In this document: one piece after another, positions 21,034 to 31,022 of the stretch | Layout of the letters: the number at the start of each line of letters is the position of its first letter | Position numbering within the stretch: position 1 is the stretch's first letter | Made by a program: the position numbers and the translations under genes | The notes under the pieces: model-generated | Database searches by the model: none | Told to the model about the DNA's origin: nothing | Seen by the model: the letters and a program-made list of their open reading frames with translations, nothing else | Source: Candidatus Nanopelagicus sp. | Lineage (GTDB): Bacteria > Actinomycetota > Actinomycetes > Nanopelagicales > Nanopelagicaceae | Reading direction: 5' to 3' | NCBI GenBank assembly: GCA_016462445.1 | Contig: JAEMTE010000005.1 | Coordinates: 1-64,000, forward strand | Length of the DNA: 64,000 nt

Positions 21034-21620
21034 GGGTTTATATCAAAGTCTGGATCAACAAAGGCCATTAGCTCTGGATGTGAGGTTAGATGATCCTTAT
21101 ATTGCTGAGTTAAATTCTTAATAAAGTGCTCCATTGGTACTGAAATAAATAGTGCAGCCGCCATCACTGCAATCTCACCAGTTGGTGAATCTAATCTTCC
21201 CACCGCTTGAGTGTAGATCTTCCTCCCTGATTGCCCAGTTATATGAGCATCAATATAAAGAGTTCGCCCCATTGGCACCGGCATTAAGAAATCAGTTTCA
21301 AGTCTGCCAGTAACTGCAGGAGTTCTAATTAGCCACATTAACTTACCTAATGCTTCATCAAAGGCAAGTGAGAGCAGTCCGCCGTGAGCAAGACCAGGTG
21401 CACCTTGATGATTTTCGGTAACGGTAAAATTACCAGTCAAATCTAAATTTTCGCCAGCAACAGCGGTGAAGTGCAGACCTGTTGGATGTAGATCACCACA
21501 ACCAAAGCAATGACCAAAGTGTGATGGAATTTTAGAACCAAGTACTGGTGCCTTAGCGTGACGTGTGGGCATTACCGCATCAGCAGGTGGTGTGGTGGAT
21601 GGGATGCGACTCATTAGCAA
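21030..21620 (-). CDS. PaaI-like hotdog thioesterase
   Basis: HCFGCGDLHPTGLHF, HQGAPGLAHGGLLSLAFDEALG. Confidence 0.82.
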   Translation of the reverse strand: MLMSRIPSTTPPADAVMPTRHAKAPVLGSKIPSHFGHCFGCGDLHPTGLHFTAVAGENLDLTGNFTVTENHQGAPGLAHGGLLSLAFDEALGKLMWLIRTPAVTGRLETDFLMPVPMGRTLYIDAHITGQSGRKIYTQAVGRLDSPTGEIAVMAAALFISVPMEHFIKNLTQQYKDHLTSHPELMAFVDPDFDINP

Positions 21621-21637
21621 AGCGTATCCTTATCCCT

Positions 21638-22087
21638 ATGGCAAGATCTAATTCCAAATCTGAGTTTGCCGAACGGATAAGTTGGCCATTTTGGCTATGG
21701 CTGCTATCACTTTTAATGACCGCTTCGATCTATTTAACAATATGGGCACCCTTTGGCAATAGGAGTGCGATCATTACTTCACTTATCACCAGCACAGCAT
21801 TTATATACTTCTCTCAAAAATCCAAGCTTGAGATAGTGGTTATAAATAACTGGCTCTATGTTGGCGAAGCAATGATCGAGAGAAAATATATAGGCCGGGT
21901 AAGTATTTTAAATCATGATAAATTTCTTCAAATTCGTGGGCCGCAGGCAGATCCTGCTTGCTTTAATGCAACTAGGTTTTGGGTTTCAACTGGAGTAATG
22001 GTTGAATTAAAAGATAGAAATGATCCAACTCCATATTGGTTAATCTCAAGCAGGCATGCCAGGGCGTTAGCAGCAGCCCTTAATTAG
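21638..22087 (+). CDS. DUF3093 membrane protein
   Basis: Two N-terminal TM helices then DPACFNATRFWVSTGVMVELKDRNDPTPYWLISSRHARALAAAL. Confidence 0.8.
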   Translation: MARSNSKSEFAERISWPFWLWLLSLLMTASIYLTIWAPFGNRSAIITSLITSTAFIYFSQKSKLEIVVINNWLYVGEAMIERKYIGRVSILNHDKFLQIRGPQADPACFNATRFWVSTGVMVELKDRNDPTPYWLISSRHARALAAALN

Positions 22088-22380
22088 TCGCAATCTTGGC
22101 AAACAGCTTTTAAGCCTTCACCACGTGCTTTTTGGTTAATGTGCTTAACTAAGAAACATTTACCACAGGTGAACTCATCCTCCTGCTTTGGTACAACCTT
22201 CACGCTTAACTCTTCGCCAGAAAGATCAGCACCTGGTAACTCTAAACTTTCAGCAGCCTCTGCCTCATCAATATCTACTTGGCCAGATTGGGCATCAGCA
22301 CGCTGCGCCTTTAACTCTTCAAGTGATTCCTCATGTAACTCTTCATCGGTTTTTCGGGGGGTGTCGTAATCAGTAGCCAT
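22084..22380 (-). CDS. DUF4193 zinc-ribbon-like protein
   Basis: MATDYDTPRKTDEEL...DEFTCGKCFLVKHINQKARGEGLKAVCQDCD; GGAGG Shine-Dalgarno upstream. Confidence 0.85.
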   Translation of the reverse strand: MATDYDTPRKTDEELHEESLEELKAQRADAQSGQVDIDEAEAAESLELPGADLSGEELSVKVVPKQEDEFTCGKCFLVKHINQKARGEGLKAVCQDCD

Positions 22381-22494
22381 AACCACCTCCTCTTAATAAG
22401 TAACAAATCTTTTCCCGGAGTATTAATTACCCCAACGGGCGGATAATCCCCTAAAAGCGATAGATGTACCTAATCAAGGGTAGGCGTGTCGGAA

Positions 22495-23196
22495 TTATTC
22501 CTTACCTAACTGATCAGTACGACGCTCAGCCTGCTCTTTGCGCCACTTTGCAATCGCGCCATGATTTCCAGAGAGTAAAACTTCTGGAACCTCTAAGCCT
22601 CGCCAAACAGCTGGCTTTGTGAAATTCGGATACTCAACTAATAGATCCTCACTACTTCCAATAATTGAGTGTGACTCCTCTTTTAATGACTCTGGATTTC
22701 CTAATACCCCAGGTAATAACCTTGCAGTTGCTTCAATAATTACCATTGCAGCTACCTCACCACCACCTAAAACATAATCACCAATAGAGATCTCATGTAC
22801 TTTAAAATTTGATTTACCTGCGTAGTACTGTCCAACCCGAGCATCAATTCCTTCATACCTGCCGCAGGCAAAGAGTAATTGCCTGCGATGGGCGAAATAA
22901 GATGCCATCTTTTGATCAAACTTTTTACCTGCAGGGGTTAAAATTATTAGATCAATCTGATCTGAATCACTACTAATTTGATCAATTGCATCCCCCCATG
23001 GAGCAGGTGACATAACCATGCCAGCACCGCCACCATATGGAGTGTCATCTACTGAATGGTGAACATCCTTTGTTTGATCTCGTAGATCATGGATATTTAT
23101 AGAGATTAATCCTTTTTCTATCGCTTTACCGAGCAGAGATAGCTTAAGTGGGGCTAAGTACTCTGGAAAGATTGAGATTAGATCAAAGCGCAACAT
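22495..23196 (-). CDS. trmD: tRNA (guanine37-N1)-methyltransferase
   Basis: LISIFPEYLAPL, DDTPYGGGAGMVM, GDYVLGGGEVAAMVIIEATARLLPGVLGN. Confidence 0.96.
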   Translation of the reverse strand: MLRFDLISIFPEYLAPLKLSLLGKAIEKGLISINIHDLRDQTKDVHHSVDDTPYGGGAGMVMSPAPWGDAIDQISSDSDQIDLIILTPAGKKFDQKMASYFAHRRQLLFACGRYEGIDARVGQYYAGKSNFKVHEISIGDYVLGGGEVAAMVIIEATARLLPGVLGNPESLKEESHSIIGSSEDLLVEYPNFTKPAVWRGLEVPEVLLSGNHGAIAKWRKEQAERRTDQLGKE

Positions 23197-23683
23197 CTAG
23201 TAATCCTTCCGGTGGATCAATCACAATCCTCTTTTGATCTACATCAATTGAGACAATTATCTGCTTTACCATTGGCACTAACACCTCTTTGCCATCTTTA
23301 TCTACAGAAAGTAAATCCTGCCCAGGTAGTTTAACAATCTCACCCACCACCCCGATTAACTCACCAGATACTAGATAAACCTGTGAGCCAATTAATTGCT
23401 GGTAGTGATACTCACCCGGTGCTAGCGAATTAAAATCAACCTGCGCAGAGATTAATTGATCGCGCAGCTCCTCAATTTGATTGCGATCGGTAATACCGTC
23501 AAAGGTAAGAAGCAGTACTTGATTGTGCCAACGAGCTGATTTGATTATTAGTTGCTGACCATTATCGAGGGTTAATTTATTACCAACTGCAAATCTTAGA
23601 TCTGCATCATCGGTGCGAACCTCAATTGTTGCTTCACCTAAAACACCATGTGCGCGGCCGATGCGACCTACGACAAGTTGCAA
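23183..23683 (-). CDS. rimM: Ribosome maturation factor
   Basis: VGRIGRAHGVLGEATIEVRTDD; PRC-like C-terminus; next to trmD. Confidence 0.94.
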   Translation of the reverse strand: MQLVVGRIGRAHGVLGEATIEVRTDDADLRFAVGNKLTLDNGQQLIIKSARWHNQVLLLTFDGITDRNQIEELRDQLISAQVDFNSLAPGEYHYQQLIGSQVYLVSGELIGVVGEIVKLPGQDLLSVDKDGKEVLVPMVKQIIVSIDVDQKRIVIDPPEGLLDVAL

Positions 23684-23685
23684 AA

Positions 23686-23925
23686 TTATCGAACCTCGTC
23701 TGCCTCGATTAGATCAACCCGAACTGAGCGACCAGCGATTGCGCTGACCACAGTGCGAAGTGCTTTTGCAGTGCGACCATTGCGGCCAATTACCTTACCA
23801 ATATCCTCTGGGTGAACACGCACCTCTAAAGTTGTACCACCGCGAGAAGTTTTCTCAGTAATTACAACCTCTGCTGGGTTATCGACAATACCTTTTACTA
23901 AATGCTCTAGCGCTTCATCAATCAT
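23686..23925 (-). CDS. khpA: KH-domain RNA-binding protein
   Basis: EVRVHPEDIGKVIGRNGRTAKALRTVVSA (KH GxxG). Confidence 0.92.
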   Translation of the reverse strand: MIDEALEHLVKGIVDNPAEVVITEKTSRGGTTLEVRVHPEDIGKVIGRNGRTAKALRTVVSAIAGRSVRVDLIEADEVR

Positions 23926-23927
23926 TA

Positions 23928-24479
23928 TTAACCTTTTGTTGGTGCGTCAGCTTTTGCCTCATCTGTGGCAACCGCTGTTACATCTTCTGAAATAACCTCA
24001 GGGTTAGCAAGGCTAGCCTCAGCAACCTCTGCTACTACCTCTTCAACTGTTGGCGCTTGACCAACCTCAGGAACAGAAACCTTGGCAGTTGCAATTGGTG
24101 CTTCATACGCTGGCTCATTAATAATTTCACCATCAGCGCCACGACGCTCTTTAATCTTTGTTGCCTTACCAGTTAATTTACGTAGGTAGTAAAGCTTTGC
24201 GCGCCGAGCAGAGCCGTGACGAACAATCTCAATCTTTTCAATTACTGGTGTGTGCACTGGGAAGGTTCGCTCAACACCAACACCGTATGAAATTTTACGA
24301 ATAGTAAATGACTCACGAATTCCAGAACCAGAGCGGGCAATTACCACACCTTGGAAAACCTGAATACGACTCTTGCTGCCTTCAATAACTCGAACATGGA
24401 CCTTTAACTCATCGCCAGAACGAAATGATGGGATGTCCTTACGAAGTGAGGCGGCATCAACAGCATCTAATACGTTCAT
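23928..24479 (-). CDS. rplS: 50S ribosomal protein L19 with acidic C-terminal extension
   Basis: [34 protein letters not shown]...[41 protein letters not shown]; acidic/Ala tail of about 65 aa. Confidence 0.95.
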   Translation of the reverse strand: MNVLDAVDAASLRKDIPSFRSGDELKVHVRVIEGSKSRIQVFQGVVIARSGSGIRESFTIRKISYGVGVERTFPVHTPVIEKIEIVRHGSARRAKLYYLRKLTGKATKIKERRGADGEIINEPAYEAPIATAKVSVPEVGQAPTVEEVVAEVAEASLANPEVISEDVTAVATDEAKADAPTKG

Positions 24480-24573
24480 GTTTTGTCCTAATCGTTTAAA
24501 TTTTATAGTCAATCAATTATTTTGAATGAAGACCGTATCTTGCCACAGCAGGGGGTGTTAGATCAATTTGAGT

Positions 24574-25332
24574 TCAGATTAAGGGCAAAAGCGCAGCGTG
24601 TAAGGCAGGACCGGCACAAATGACTAGTTCGCTATTTGGGGCTCCTCCACCTCGACCAGAAATAATCGCACCCGCCTCAGTTGCAACCAAACCGCCAGCT
24701 GCATGATCCCACTCCTTAAGTGAGGCTTCAAAGTAACCATCAATTGCCCCCATTGCGACATAGCAAAGATCAACCGCTGCTGCGCCATTTCTTCGCAAGT
24801 CACGAATTTTTGGAAGCAAATTAGCCATTGTCTCCCCTTGCGTAACTCTTAAATTTAAATCATATGCAAAGCCAGTTGCAAGTAATGCTTTATCTAAAGT
24901 AATTGGATCATTGCACTTAATTTTATCTCCGTTATATGTAGCACCCCCACCGCGAGTGGCAGACCAAAATCCATTAATACTTGGTGCATAAACCACACCA
25001 ACTAATACGCCATCTTTATCTTTAGCTGCAATTGAAACATTCCAGCCTGGTAATCCATAGAGATAATTTACGGTGCCATCTAATGGATCGATCACCCAGG
25101 TAACTCCAGAGCTACTAGCCTTAGCTGAACCCTCCTCTGCAATAATTCCATCATCACCGCGTGCTGCTAATAATTGTTTAACTATTAACTCCTCTGCCTG
25201 TTGATCCATCTGAGTTGCAAAATCAACCGCTGAACTTTTCTCAGTAAAGGTAAAGGTGGCAGGACGCTTCATTAAATGTGCTCCAGCCGATCTTGCTACC
25301 GATTCGGCTAGCTTTAATAGTTCTGCGCTCAC
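24574..25332 (-). CDS. Inositol-phosphate phosphatase family (SuhB-like)
   Basis: WVIDPLDGTVNYLYGLP, EWDHAAGGLVATEAGA. Confidence 0.92.
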   Translation of the reverse strand: MSAELLKLAESVARSAGAHLMKRPATFTFTEKSSAVDFATQMDQQAEELIVKQLLAARGDDGIIAEEGSAKASSSGVTWVIDPLDGTVNYLYGLPGWNVSIAAKDKDGVLVGVVYAPSINGFWSATRGGGATYNGDKIKCNDPITLDKALLATGFAYDLNLRVTQGETMANLLPKIRDLRRNGAAAVDLCYVAMGAIDGYFEASLKEWDHAAGGLVATEAGAIISGRGGGAPNSELVICAGPALHAALLPLI

Positions 25333-25414
25333 CAGGTTATCTAAGCATGAAAAGTGAAGGGTGATTTGTGTGTGGCAGGTTTATCTCACCTTGCAGTTAT
25401 GGCAATCTACTCTC

Positions 25415-26209
25415 ATGAGTGAACCAACTGATCTAAGGCTAACTGGGCGATCTGGCGATGGCAGTGAGCTTGAGTTGGTAGATCAAGATGGTAATCAATA
25501 CAACCTAAGAATTAGTGACACGCTGCGCGCCAACGTTAATCAACCAAGGCTATCTGCAGTTATCAATGTTGATGAGGTCATAACTACAACTGTTAAAGAG
25601 GTCCAAGCTAGATTGCGCAGCGGAGAAACAATTGATTCAATCTCGCGCACCACAGATTGGTCAATTGAGAAGATTGAAAATTATGCTGGACCTATTTTGC
25701 AAGAGCGTGCTTTTATTATCTCTCAAGCACTAGTTACTCAAATTCGCCGCGAACCACATGCGCCATATCTTGAGACCGCTGTTGCTAATCAATTATCACC
25801 ACGTGGTGTTGATATGAACACCATAGAGTGGAACACATTCCGCTTACCTAATGGTGATTGGAATTTAATTCTCTACTACCCAATTCGTGATGGTGCACCG
25901 AGTGAAATAAAGGGTGAGGCGGTTTGGCTATTTAATTTAGGCAGGCGTGCACTTACTGCTTATGATGATGGTGCTCGCTGGATTGGTGGCGAGGTAAAGG
26001 TTAAACAACCTGTGCAAACTTATGGCAGCATCCCGCAAACTGAAGCACCTAGACTTGTTTCAATTAAAGAAAATGTCGCACCATACGCACCAACTCCACT
26101 TGCTGCAGTTGAAGAGATAGATCAAGAGGCAAAACGAGATGGTGTAACTAGGAGAATAAAAATTCCATCTTGGGATGACATTATGTTTGGCAAAAAGGAT
26201 GAGGACTAA
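25415..26209 (+). CDS. sepH: SepH-like cell-division protein (DUF3071)
   Basis: DLRLTGRSGDGSELELVDQDGNQYNLRISDTLRA...LSPREIQARLRSGETIDSI-like; HTH region. ORF extends to 25361; ATG at 25415 preferred. Confidence 0.87.
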   Translation: MSEPTDLRLTGRSGDGSELELVDQDGNQYNLRISDTLRANVNQPRLSAVINVDEVITTTVKEVQARLRSGETIDSISRTTDWSIEKIENYAGPILQERAFIISQALVTQIRREPHAPYLETAVANQLSPRGVDMNTIEWNTFRLPNGDWNLILYYPIRDGAPSEIKGEAVWLFNLGRRALTAYDDGARWIGGEVKVKQPVQTYGSIPQTEAPRLVSIKENVAPYAPTPLAAVEEIDQEAKRDGVTRRIKIPSWDDIMFGKKDED

Positions 26210-27300
26210 GCAAGTAAGAGTGGAATTGCAACCTCAATATCAGTAACTCCGCCATGATGTCCCACCATTGATGTTTCCTCCCGCACTCTTGCAGGATCAA
26301 CTAAAATTAAATCATTATTAGGAATTGCAATTAAATCTCCCATCCGCTCCGCTGAATCCTCACTCACAACAGGTCCAAACAATCCACTAGAAATTGCCTC
26401 TGCTCTACTAATTACCGCTGCCTTATCACCTAAGAACTCACGCCACTGCAACAGCGTTTCAGTAGCTGCGCCATCTTTAATATAAATATGTCTAGCCCTT
26501 GGCTCCCCACCAATTAATGTCACATTCTCAAGTAACTTATTATCTTGACCTAAAATTAGTTGCTCTGTGCTATTTACCATTCCATGGTCTGAGGTAATCC
26601 AAATCCGAGTACCACTTGGTACTAACTCCTTCACCTTGGTAACAAACTCTGCAATTTGGGCAAGGGCTGTAAGCCACTTATCTGAACCAACCCCATCACT
26701 ATGACCTGCTGCATCTAAGGTATTTAAGTATGTGTAAACAAATGAAGGTTGTGGTTTTAGTGCAAGTGCAACTGCAGTTGCCATCTCATCAACTCCATTT
26801 GCACCGATATACCTAGCGCCACGAAGTGCTGCCTGGGTGAAACCACTCGCCTCATACCGTTTAGCTGCAACATGTGAAACAGCTACTCCATCTGCTGCTG
26901 CACGTTCAAATAATGTTGGCACTTTTTGCCAAATAACTGGATCTACTCGCTCATCCCACTTAAGTGCATTTAACAATCGATTATCACTTCTTGGAACTCT
27001 AACGGTGTAACCGAGCATGCCATGAACTCCTGGCAATACCCCGGTGCCTAATGTGGACAAACTAGTTGCAGTAGTTGATGGAAAATTGGCATTTAGTTTT
27101 TCAACAAGCTTTAAGCTCTCAAGAACCGGAAACTGGTCTGCATACTTATCAAATGCATCCTGTCCCATCCCATCAATGAGAATCAAACACTCACGCATCT
27201 GGGATTGACCTAGTAAGAGAGTATCGGTTGTACCTGCAACTGAAAGTGAGTTAAAAATAGAGTTTGTTAAATCAGCTAAACCAAAATTTTCAGTACTCAA
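26206..27300 (-). CDS. Alkaline phosphatase / nucleotide pyrophosphatase family protein
   Basis: CLILIDGMGQDAFDKY, FPSTTATSLSTLGTGVLPGVHGMLGYTV, WITSDHGMV, VGHHGG. Confidence 0.9.
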   Translation of the reverse strand: MSTENFGLADLTNSIFNSLSVAGTTDTLLLGQSQMRECLILIDGMGQDAFDKYADQFPVLESLKLVEKLNANFPSTTATSLSTLGTGVLPGVHGMLGYTVRVPRSDNRLLNALKWDERVDPVIWQKVPTLFERAAADGVAVSHVAAKRYEASGFTQAALRGARYIGANGVDEMATAVALALKPQPSFVYTYLNTLDAAGHSDGVGSDKWLTALAQIAEFVTKVKELVPSGTRIWITSDHGMVNSTEQLILGQDNKLLENVTLIGGEPRARHIYIKDGAATETLLQWREFLGDKAAVISRAEAISSGLFGPVVSEDSAERMGDLIAIPNNDLILVDPARVREETSMVGHHGGVTDIEVAIPLLLA

Positions 27301-27680
27301 TTAGAAAGATTCTCTCCAGCATAGATACTCATCGCTTTGGCCATAAAAGTTGCACACCCTGGCGCATATTTGTCGTAGTTTTGAGTAAACCGTGGATCTG
27401 AAACATACATGGCACCTAATCCAACATAGGCATCTTTATTTGGAGTCCAAAAAACACTCACCCAGTTGTAATGAATCTTTATTAATTTTTGCACCTCGGC
27501 AGAATCAGCAGCTTTTTGTAATATAAATAGATCTGCAACATCTTTGATGTTATCGCTACCTAATTTAAAGAGTTTTTGTTGATCTTTTTTACTCATTGAT
27601 TTTAATTTTAAATTACTCGCTACATACTCCTCGGGCCACCGCTGGGCTGCCTCTTGCTCATATGGATTAGTAATCGACAT
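27297..27680 (-). CDS. Stand-alone TipAS-domain-like protein
   Basis: NPYEQEAAQRWPEEYVASNLKLKSMSKKDQQKLF...LGAMYVSDPRFTQNYDKYAPGCATFMAKAMSIYA resembles the TipA C-terminal domain; no MerR HTH. Confidence 0.75.
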   Translation of the reverse strand: MSITNPYEQEAAQRWPEEYVASNLKLKSMSKKDQQKLFKLGSDNIKDVADLFILQKAADSAEVQKLIKIHYNWVSVFWTPNKDAYVGLGAMYVSDPRFTQNYDKYAPGCATFMAKAMSIYAGENLSN

Positions 27681-27709
27681 AGATAAAGGATAGCGGGTAG
27701 CCTAAGCCG

Positions 27710-28597
27710 GTGATTAAATACTCGGCAGAGGTTGCAACTGCACAAAAAAATGGCTCACCAATAGTTGCTCTTGAGTCAACAATTATTAGCCATGGTCTAC
27801 CTCGCCCCAAGAATTTAATAGTTGCTCAAGAAGTAGAGGCAATTGTTCGTAATGCTGGTGCAACCCCAGCAACTATTGCAGTTATTGATGGCACAGTATG
27901 TGTTGGACTAGATCAGAAACAATTAGAAAGAATCGCAACTGATGACCAGATTGTTAAAGCATCAGTTAGGGATCTTGCATTGATTCAGGCAGGTAAGAAG
28001 AGTGCGGCAACAACTGTGGCAGCAACTGCTCACATCGCCTATCTTGCTGGAATAAATGTTTTTGCAACCGGTGGATTAGGTGGAGTACACCGTGGGAACT
28101 CATTTGATGAGTCTGCTGATTTAGTTGCTATGTCAAAGATTGCGATAATTATAATTTCAGCTGGTGTGAAATCTATTTTAGATGTACCAGCAACATTAGA
28201 AAGATTAGAGACACTATCAATTCCAGTGCTTGGCTATAAAACCAAAATTTTCCCTGGTTTCTACCTAACCGACTCTGGCTATGTAATTGAGCATCAGGTT
28301 AATTCTGCTAATGAGATTGCGCAGATCTGGCGGGCAAGAGGTGAATTAAAAACAGATGAGTGCTCAGTTATAGTGGCTAATCCAGTTAAGAATCAAATGG
28401 ATTTAAAGCTACATGAAAAACTTTTAACTACTGGCTTAGCACTAGCTGATAAGAATAAAATTACCGGTAAAGAGGTAACACCATTTTTACTTGAACATTT
28501 TCACACCAATAGTGATGGTGAGTCACTGCGAGTAAATATCGAGATTATTAAGGCCAATGCCCAACTAGCAGCTGAAATAGCAATCGCACTTAAATAA
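27710..28597 (+). CDS. psuG: Pseudouridine-5'-phosphate glycosidase
   Basis: VALESTIISHGLPRPKNL, ATGGLGGVHRG, VLDVPATLERLETLSIPVLGYKT. GTG start. Confidence 0.95.
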   Translation: MIKYSAEVATAQKNGSPIVALESTIISHGLPRPKNLIVAQEVEAIVRNAGATPATIAVIDGTVCVGLDQKQLERIATDDQIVKASVRDLALIQAGKKSAATTVAATAHIAYLAGINVFATGGLGGVHRGNSFDESADLVAMSKIAIIIISAGVKSILDVPATLERLETLSIPVLGYKTKIFPGFYLTDSGYVIEHQVNSANEIAQIWRARGELKTDECSVIVANPVKNQMDLKLHEKLLTTGLALADKNKITGKEVTPFLLEHFHTNSDGESLRVNIEIIKANAQLAAEIAIALK

Positions 28598-29487
28598 TGG
28601 GCGCAATTTTATGTATAGGCGACATCATGTTAGATGTTGTAACTCGGATTAACCAAGATATAAATGTTGGTTCAGATACTAAGGCGCAAATAAGTACTCA
28701 TGGCGGCGGAGCGGCTGCAAATGTTGCAACCTGGCTTGGCCACTTAGGTGCTGATGTTTACTTGGTTGCACGAGTTGGTGAGGATGCAGCTGGGGCAACA
28801 GTTTTAGCAGAGCTAGATAAATATAAGGTTAAACACGGCAATCAGATTATTAAGGGTGAGCGCACTGGGGTGGTTGTTGTATTAGTTGATAAAAATGGAG
28901 AGCGGACAATGTTTCCCGATTCTGGTGCTAACTCTGGAGTTGGGTTATCAGACCTACCAAATCTTGATTCATTCTCAACTGCTTATATATCTGCATATGC
29001 ATTAATTAATCCAAAATCACGTACTGGTGTCATAAAAATAATTGCAGAATTAAGAAAATCAAATATCTTGATTGTCTTCGACCCAGCAACAGTTGGTGCC
29101 CTAAAAGAGGTTGGTAAAGAAGAGGTTTTGAAATGGCTTTTAGGAGTTGATTTACTTCTAATGAACCTGGAAGAAGCAGATTATCTAACTCAAGAGAAGG
29201 ATCCAGAGGTTGCAATTGAGAAACTACTTAAGTTTTCTAAAACTGTCGTAATTAAACTTGGCAAAGATGGCGCGATTGCTAAAACAAGAGGTGAAGATTT
29301 ATGCAGAATTTCAGCACTACCTTCTAATGTTGTAGACACCACCGGTGCCGGAGACTCTTTTGCAGCGGGATTTATTAGTAGCTGGCAATCAAATGGTGAT
29401 TTAAATGCTGCTTTAAACGCTGGCACAGAGTTAGCTGCTAAGTGTGTTGCACATATCGGTGCCAGACCGCTTGTCGCTCCCCACTAA
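28597..29487 (+). CDS. psuK: PfkB-family kinase (probable pseudouridine kinase)
   Basis: [42 protein letters not shown]; overlaps psuG stop. Confidence 0.85.
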   Translation: MGAILCIGDIMLDVVTRINQDINVGSDTKAQISTHGGGAAANVATWLGHLGADVYLVARVGEDAAGATVLAELDKYKVKHGNQIIKGERTGVVVVLVDKNGERTMFPDSGANSGVGLSDLPNLDSFSTAYISAYALINPKSRTGVIKIIAELRKSNILIVFDPATVGALKEVGKEEVLKWLLGVDLLLMNLEEADYLTQEKDPEVAIEKLLKFSKTVVIKLGKDGAIAKTRGEDLCRISALPSNVVDTTGAGDSFAAGFISSWQSNGDLNAALNAGTELAAKCVAHIGARPLVAPH

Positions 29488-29516
29488 AGCGTGATTTCAT
29501 TGGCAAGATACGGCCT

Positions 29517-31016
29517 ATGGCCAAGACACCTAAAGTAGTTGCACCTAAAGCAGGAGAAAATCCTGGCCGCATAATTGATATTGATGTTGGCTCTGAAATG
29601 TCAGAGTCATTTCTAGAGTATGCATACTCAGTTATTTACTCCCGTGCACTTCCTGATGCTCGTGATGGTTTAAAGCCAGTGCAACGTCGCATCTTGCATC
29701 AGATGAATGAGATGGGACTTCGTCCAGATAAAGGACATGTTAAATGCGCCCGAGTTGTTGGCGATGTAATGGGAAAGCTACATCCACATGGTGATGGCGC
29801 AATTTATGATGCGATGGTTCGTATGGCGCAATCTTTCTCTATGCGCCTGCCATTAATTGATGGTCATGGAAACTTTGGTTCATTAGATTCTGGTCCTGCA
29901 GCGATGCGTTACACCGAATCTCGTCTTGCTCACTCTGCCATGATGATGGTGGATGAGTCAGATGAGGACACAGTTAACTTCGGTGCAAATTACGATGGTC
30001 AAATATTGGAGCCACAGGTACTACCTGCAGCATTCCCAAATTTATTAGTAAATGGTGCAACCGGTATTGCAGTTGGTATGGCTACTAATATGGCGCCCCA
30101 TAATCTTGGTGAGGTAATTTCAGCTGCTAAGTACTTAATGGAAAACCCAAAGGCAACCTTAAAACAGTTAATGAAGTTAGTGCCTGCTCCTGATTTTCCA
30201 ACTGGTGGATACCTAGTTGCAACTGAAGGCTTAGCTGATGCCTATGCCAAAGGCCGCGGATCATTTAAAGTACGGGCAACTGCGGTAATTGAAAAGATCA
30301 CCTCTCGCAAACAAGGAATTGTAATTACCGAACTGCCATACAACATCGGACCTGAAAAGATTGTCGAGAAGATTGCAGATCTGGTTAAATCTAAAAAGGT
30401 CTTGGGCATCTCAGATATTGTCGATCTCTCAGATGGTCAATCTGGAACTAAGGTAGTAGTTGAGATTAAAAATGGTTATGAGCCAGTTGAGGTATTAGAA
30501 AATCTTTACCGCCTTACCCCAATGGAGGATGCTTTCTCAGTTAACGCAGTTGCCTTGGTAAATGGCAAGCCATTAACTCTTGGACTTAAGGATTTACTGC
30601 AGGTATTTATTGATCACCGCATTGAGGTTGTTAGGAGGCGATCAGTTTTTCGGAAAATGAAAGCTCAAAGCCGGCTTAACTTAGTAAATGGTCTGCTTAA
30701 AGCAATTGTTGATATTGATAAGGTAATTAAGTTAATCCGGGCAAGTGAGGATGCAACTGTTGCTAAAGCTGGCTTAATTAAGACATTTAAGTTAAGTGAT
30801 GAGCAAGCTACCTATATATTGGATATGCCGCTGCGTAGATTGACCAAGATGAGCAAAATTGAACTAGAGAATGAGGCAAAAGAATTAAAGGCTACAATCT
30901 CCACCTTAACTGCGATCCTAAAAACTGAGGAGAGCATCAAAGCCAAGGTCTCCGAGGAGTTGTCTGAAATTGAAAAGAAGTATGCCTCACCTCGCCGCAC
31001 CCGCCTTGTTGCGTAA
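29517..31016 (+). CDS. parC: DNA topoisomerase IV subunit A, breakage-reunion core only (no C-terminal domain)
   Basis: [29 protein letters not shown]; catalytic Tyr context MRYTESRL; ends right after coiled coil ...[16 protein letters not shown]. Confidence 0.92.
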   Translation: MAKTPKVVAPKAGENPGRIIDIDVGSEMSESFLEYAYSVIYSRALPDARDGLKPVQRRILHQMNEMGLRPDKGHVKCARVVGDVMGKLHPHGDGAIYDAMVRMAQSFSMRLPLIDGHGNFGSLDSGPAAMRYTESRLAHSAMMMVDESDEDTVNFGANYDGQILEPQVLPAAFPNLLVNGATGIAVGMATNMAPHNLGEVISAAKYLMENPKATLKQLMKLVPAPDFPTGGYLVATEGLADAYAKGRGSFKVRATAVIEKITSRKQGIVITELPYNIGPEKIVEKIADLVKSKKVLGISDIVDLSDGQSGTKVVVEIKNGYEPVEVLENLYRLTPMEDAFSVNAVALVNGKPLTLGLKDLLQVFIDHRIEVVRRRSVFRKMKAQSRLNLVNGLLKAIVDIDKVIKLIRASEDATVAKAGLIKTFKLSDEQATYILDMPLRRLTKMSKIELENEAKELKATISTLTAILKTEESIKAKVSEELSEIEKKYASPRRTRLVA

Positions 31017-31022
31017 GCAACT

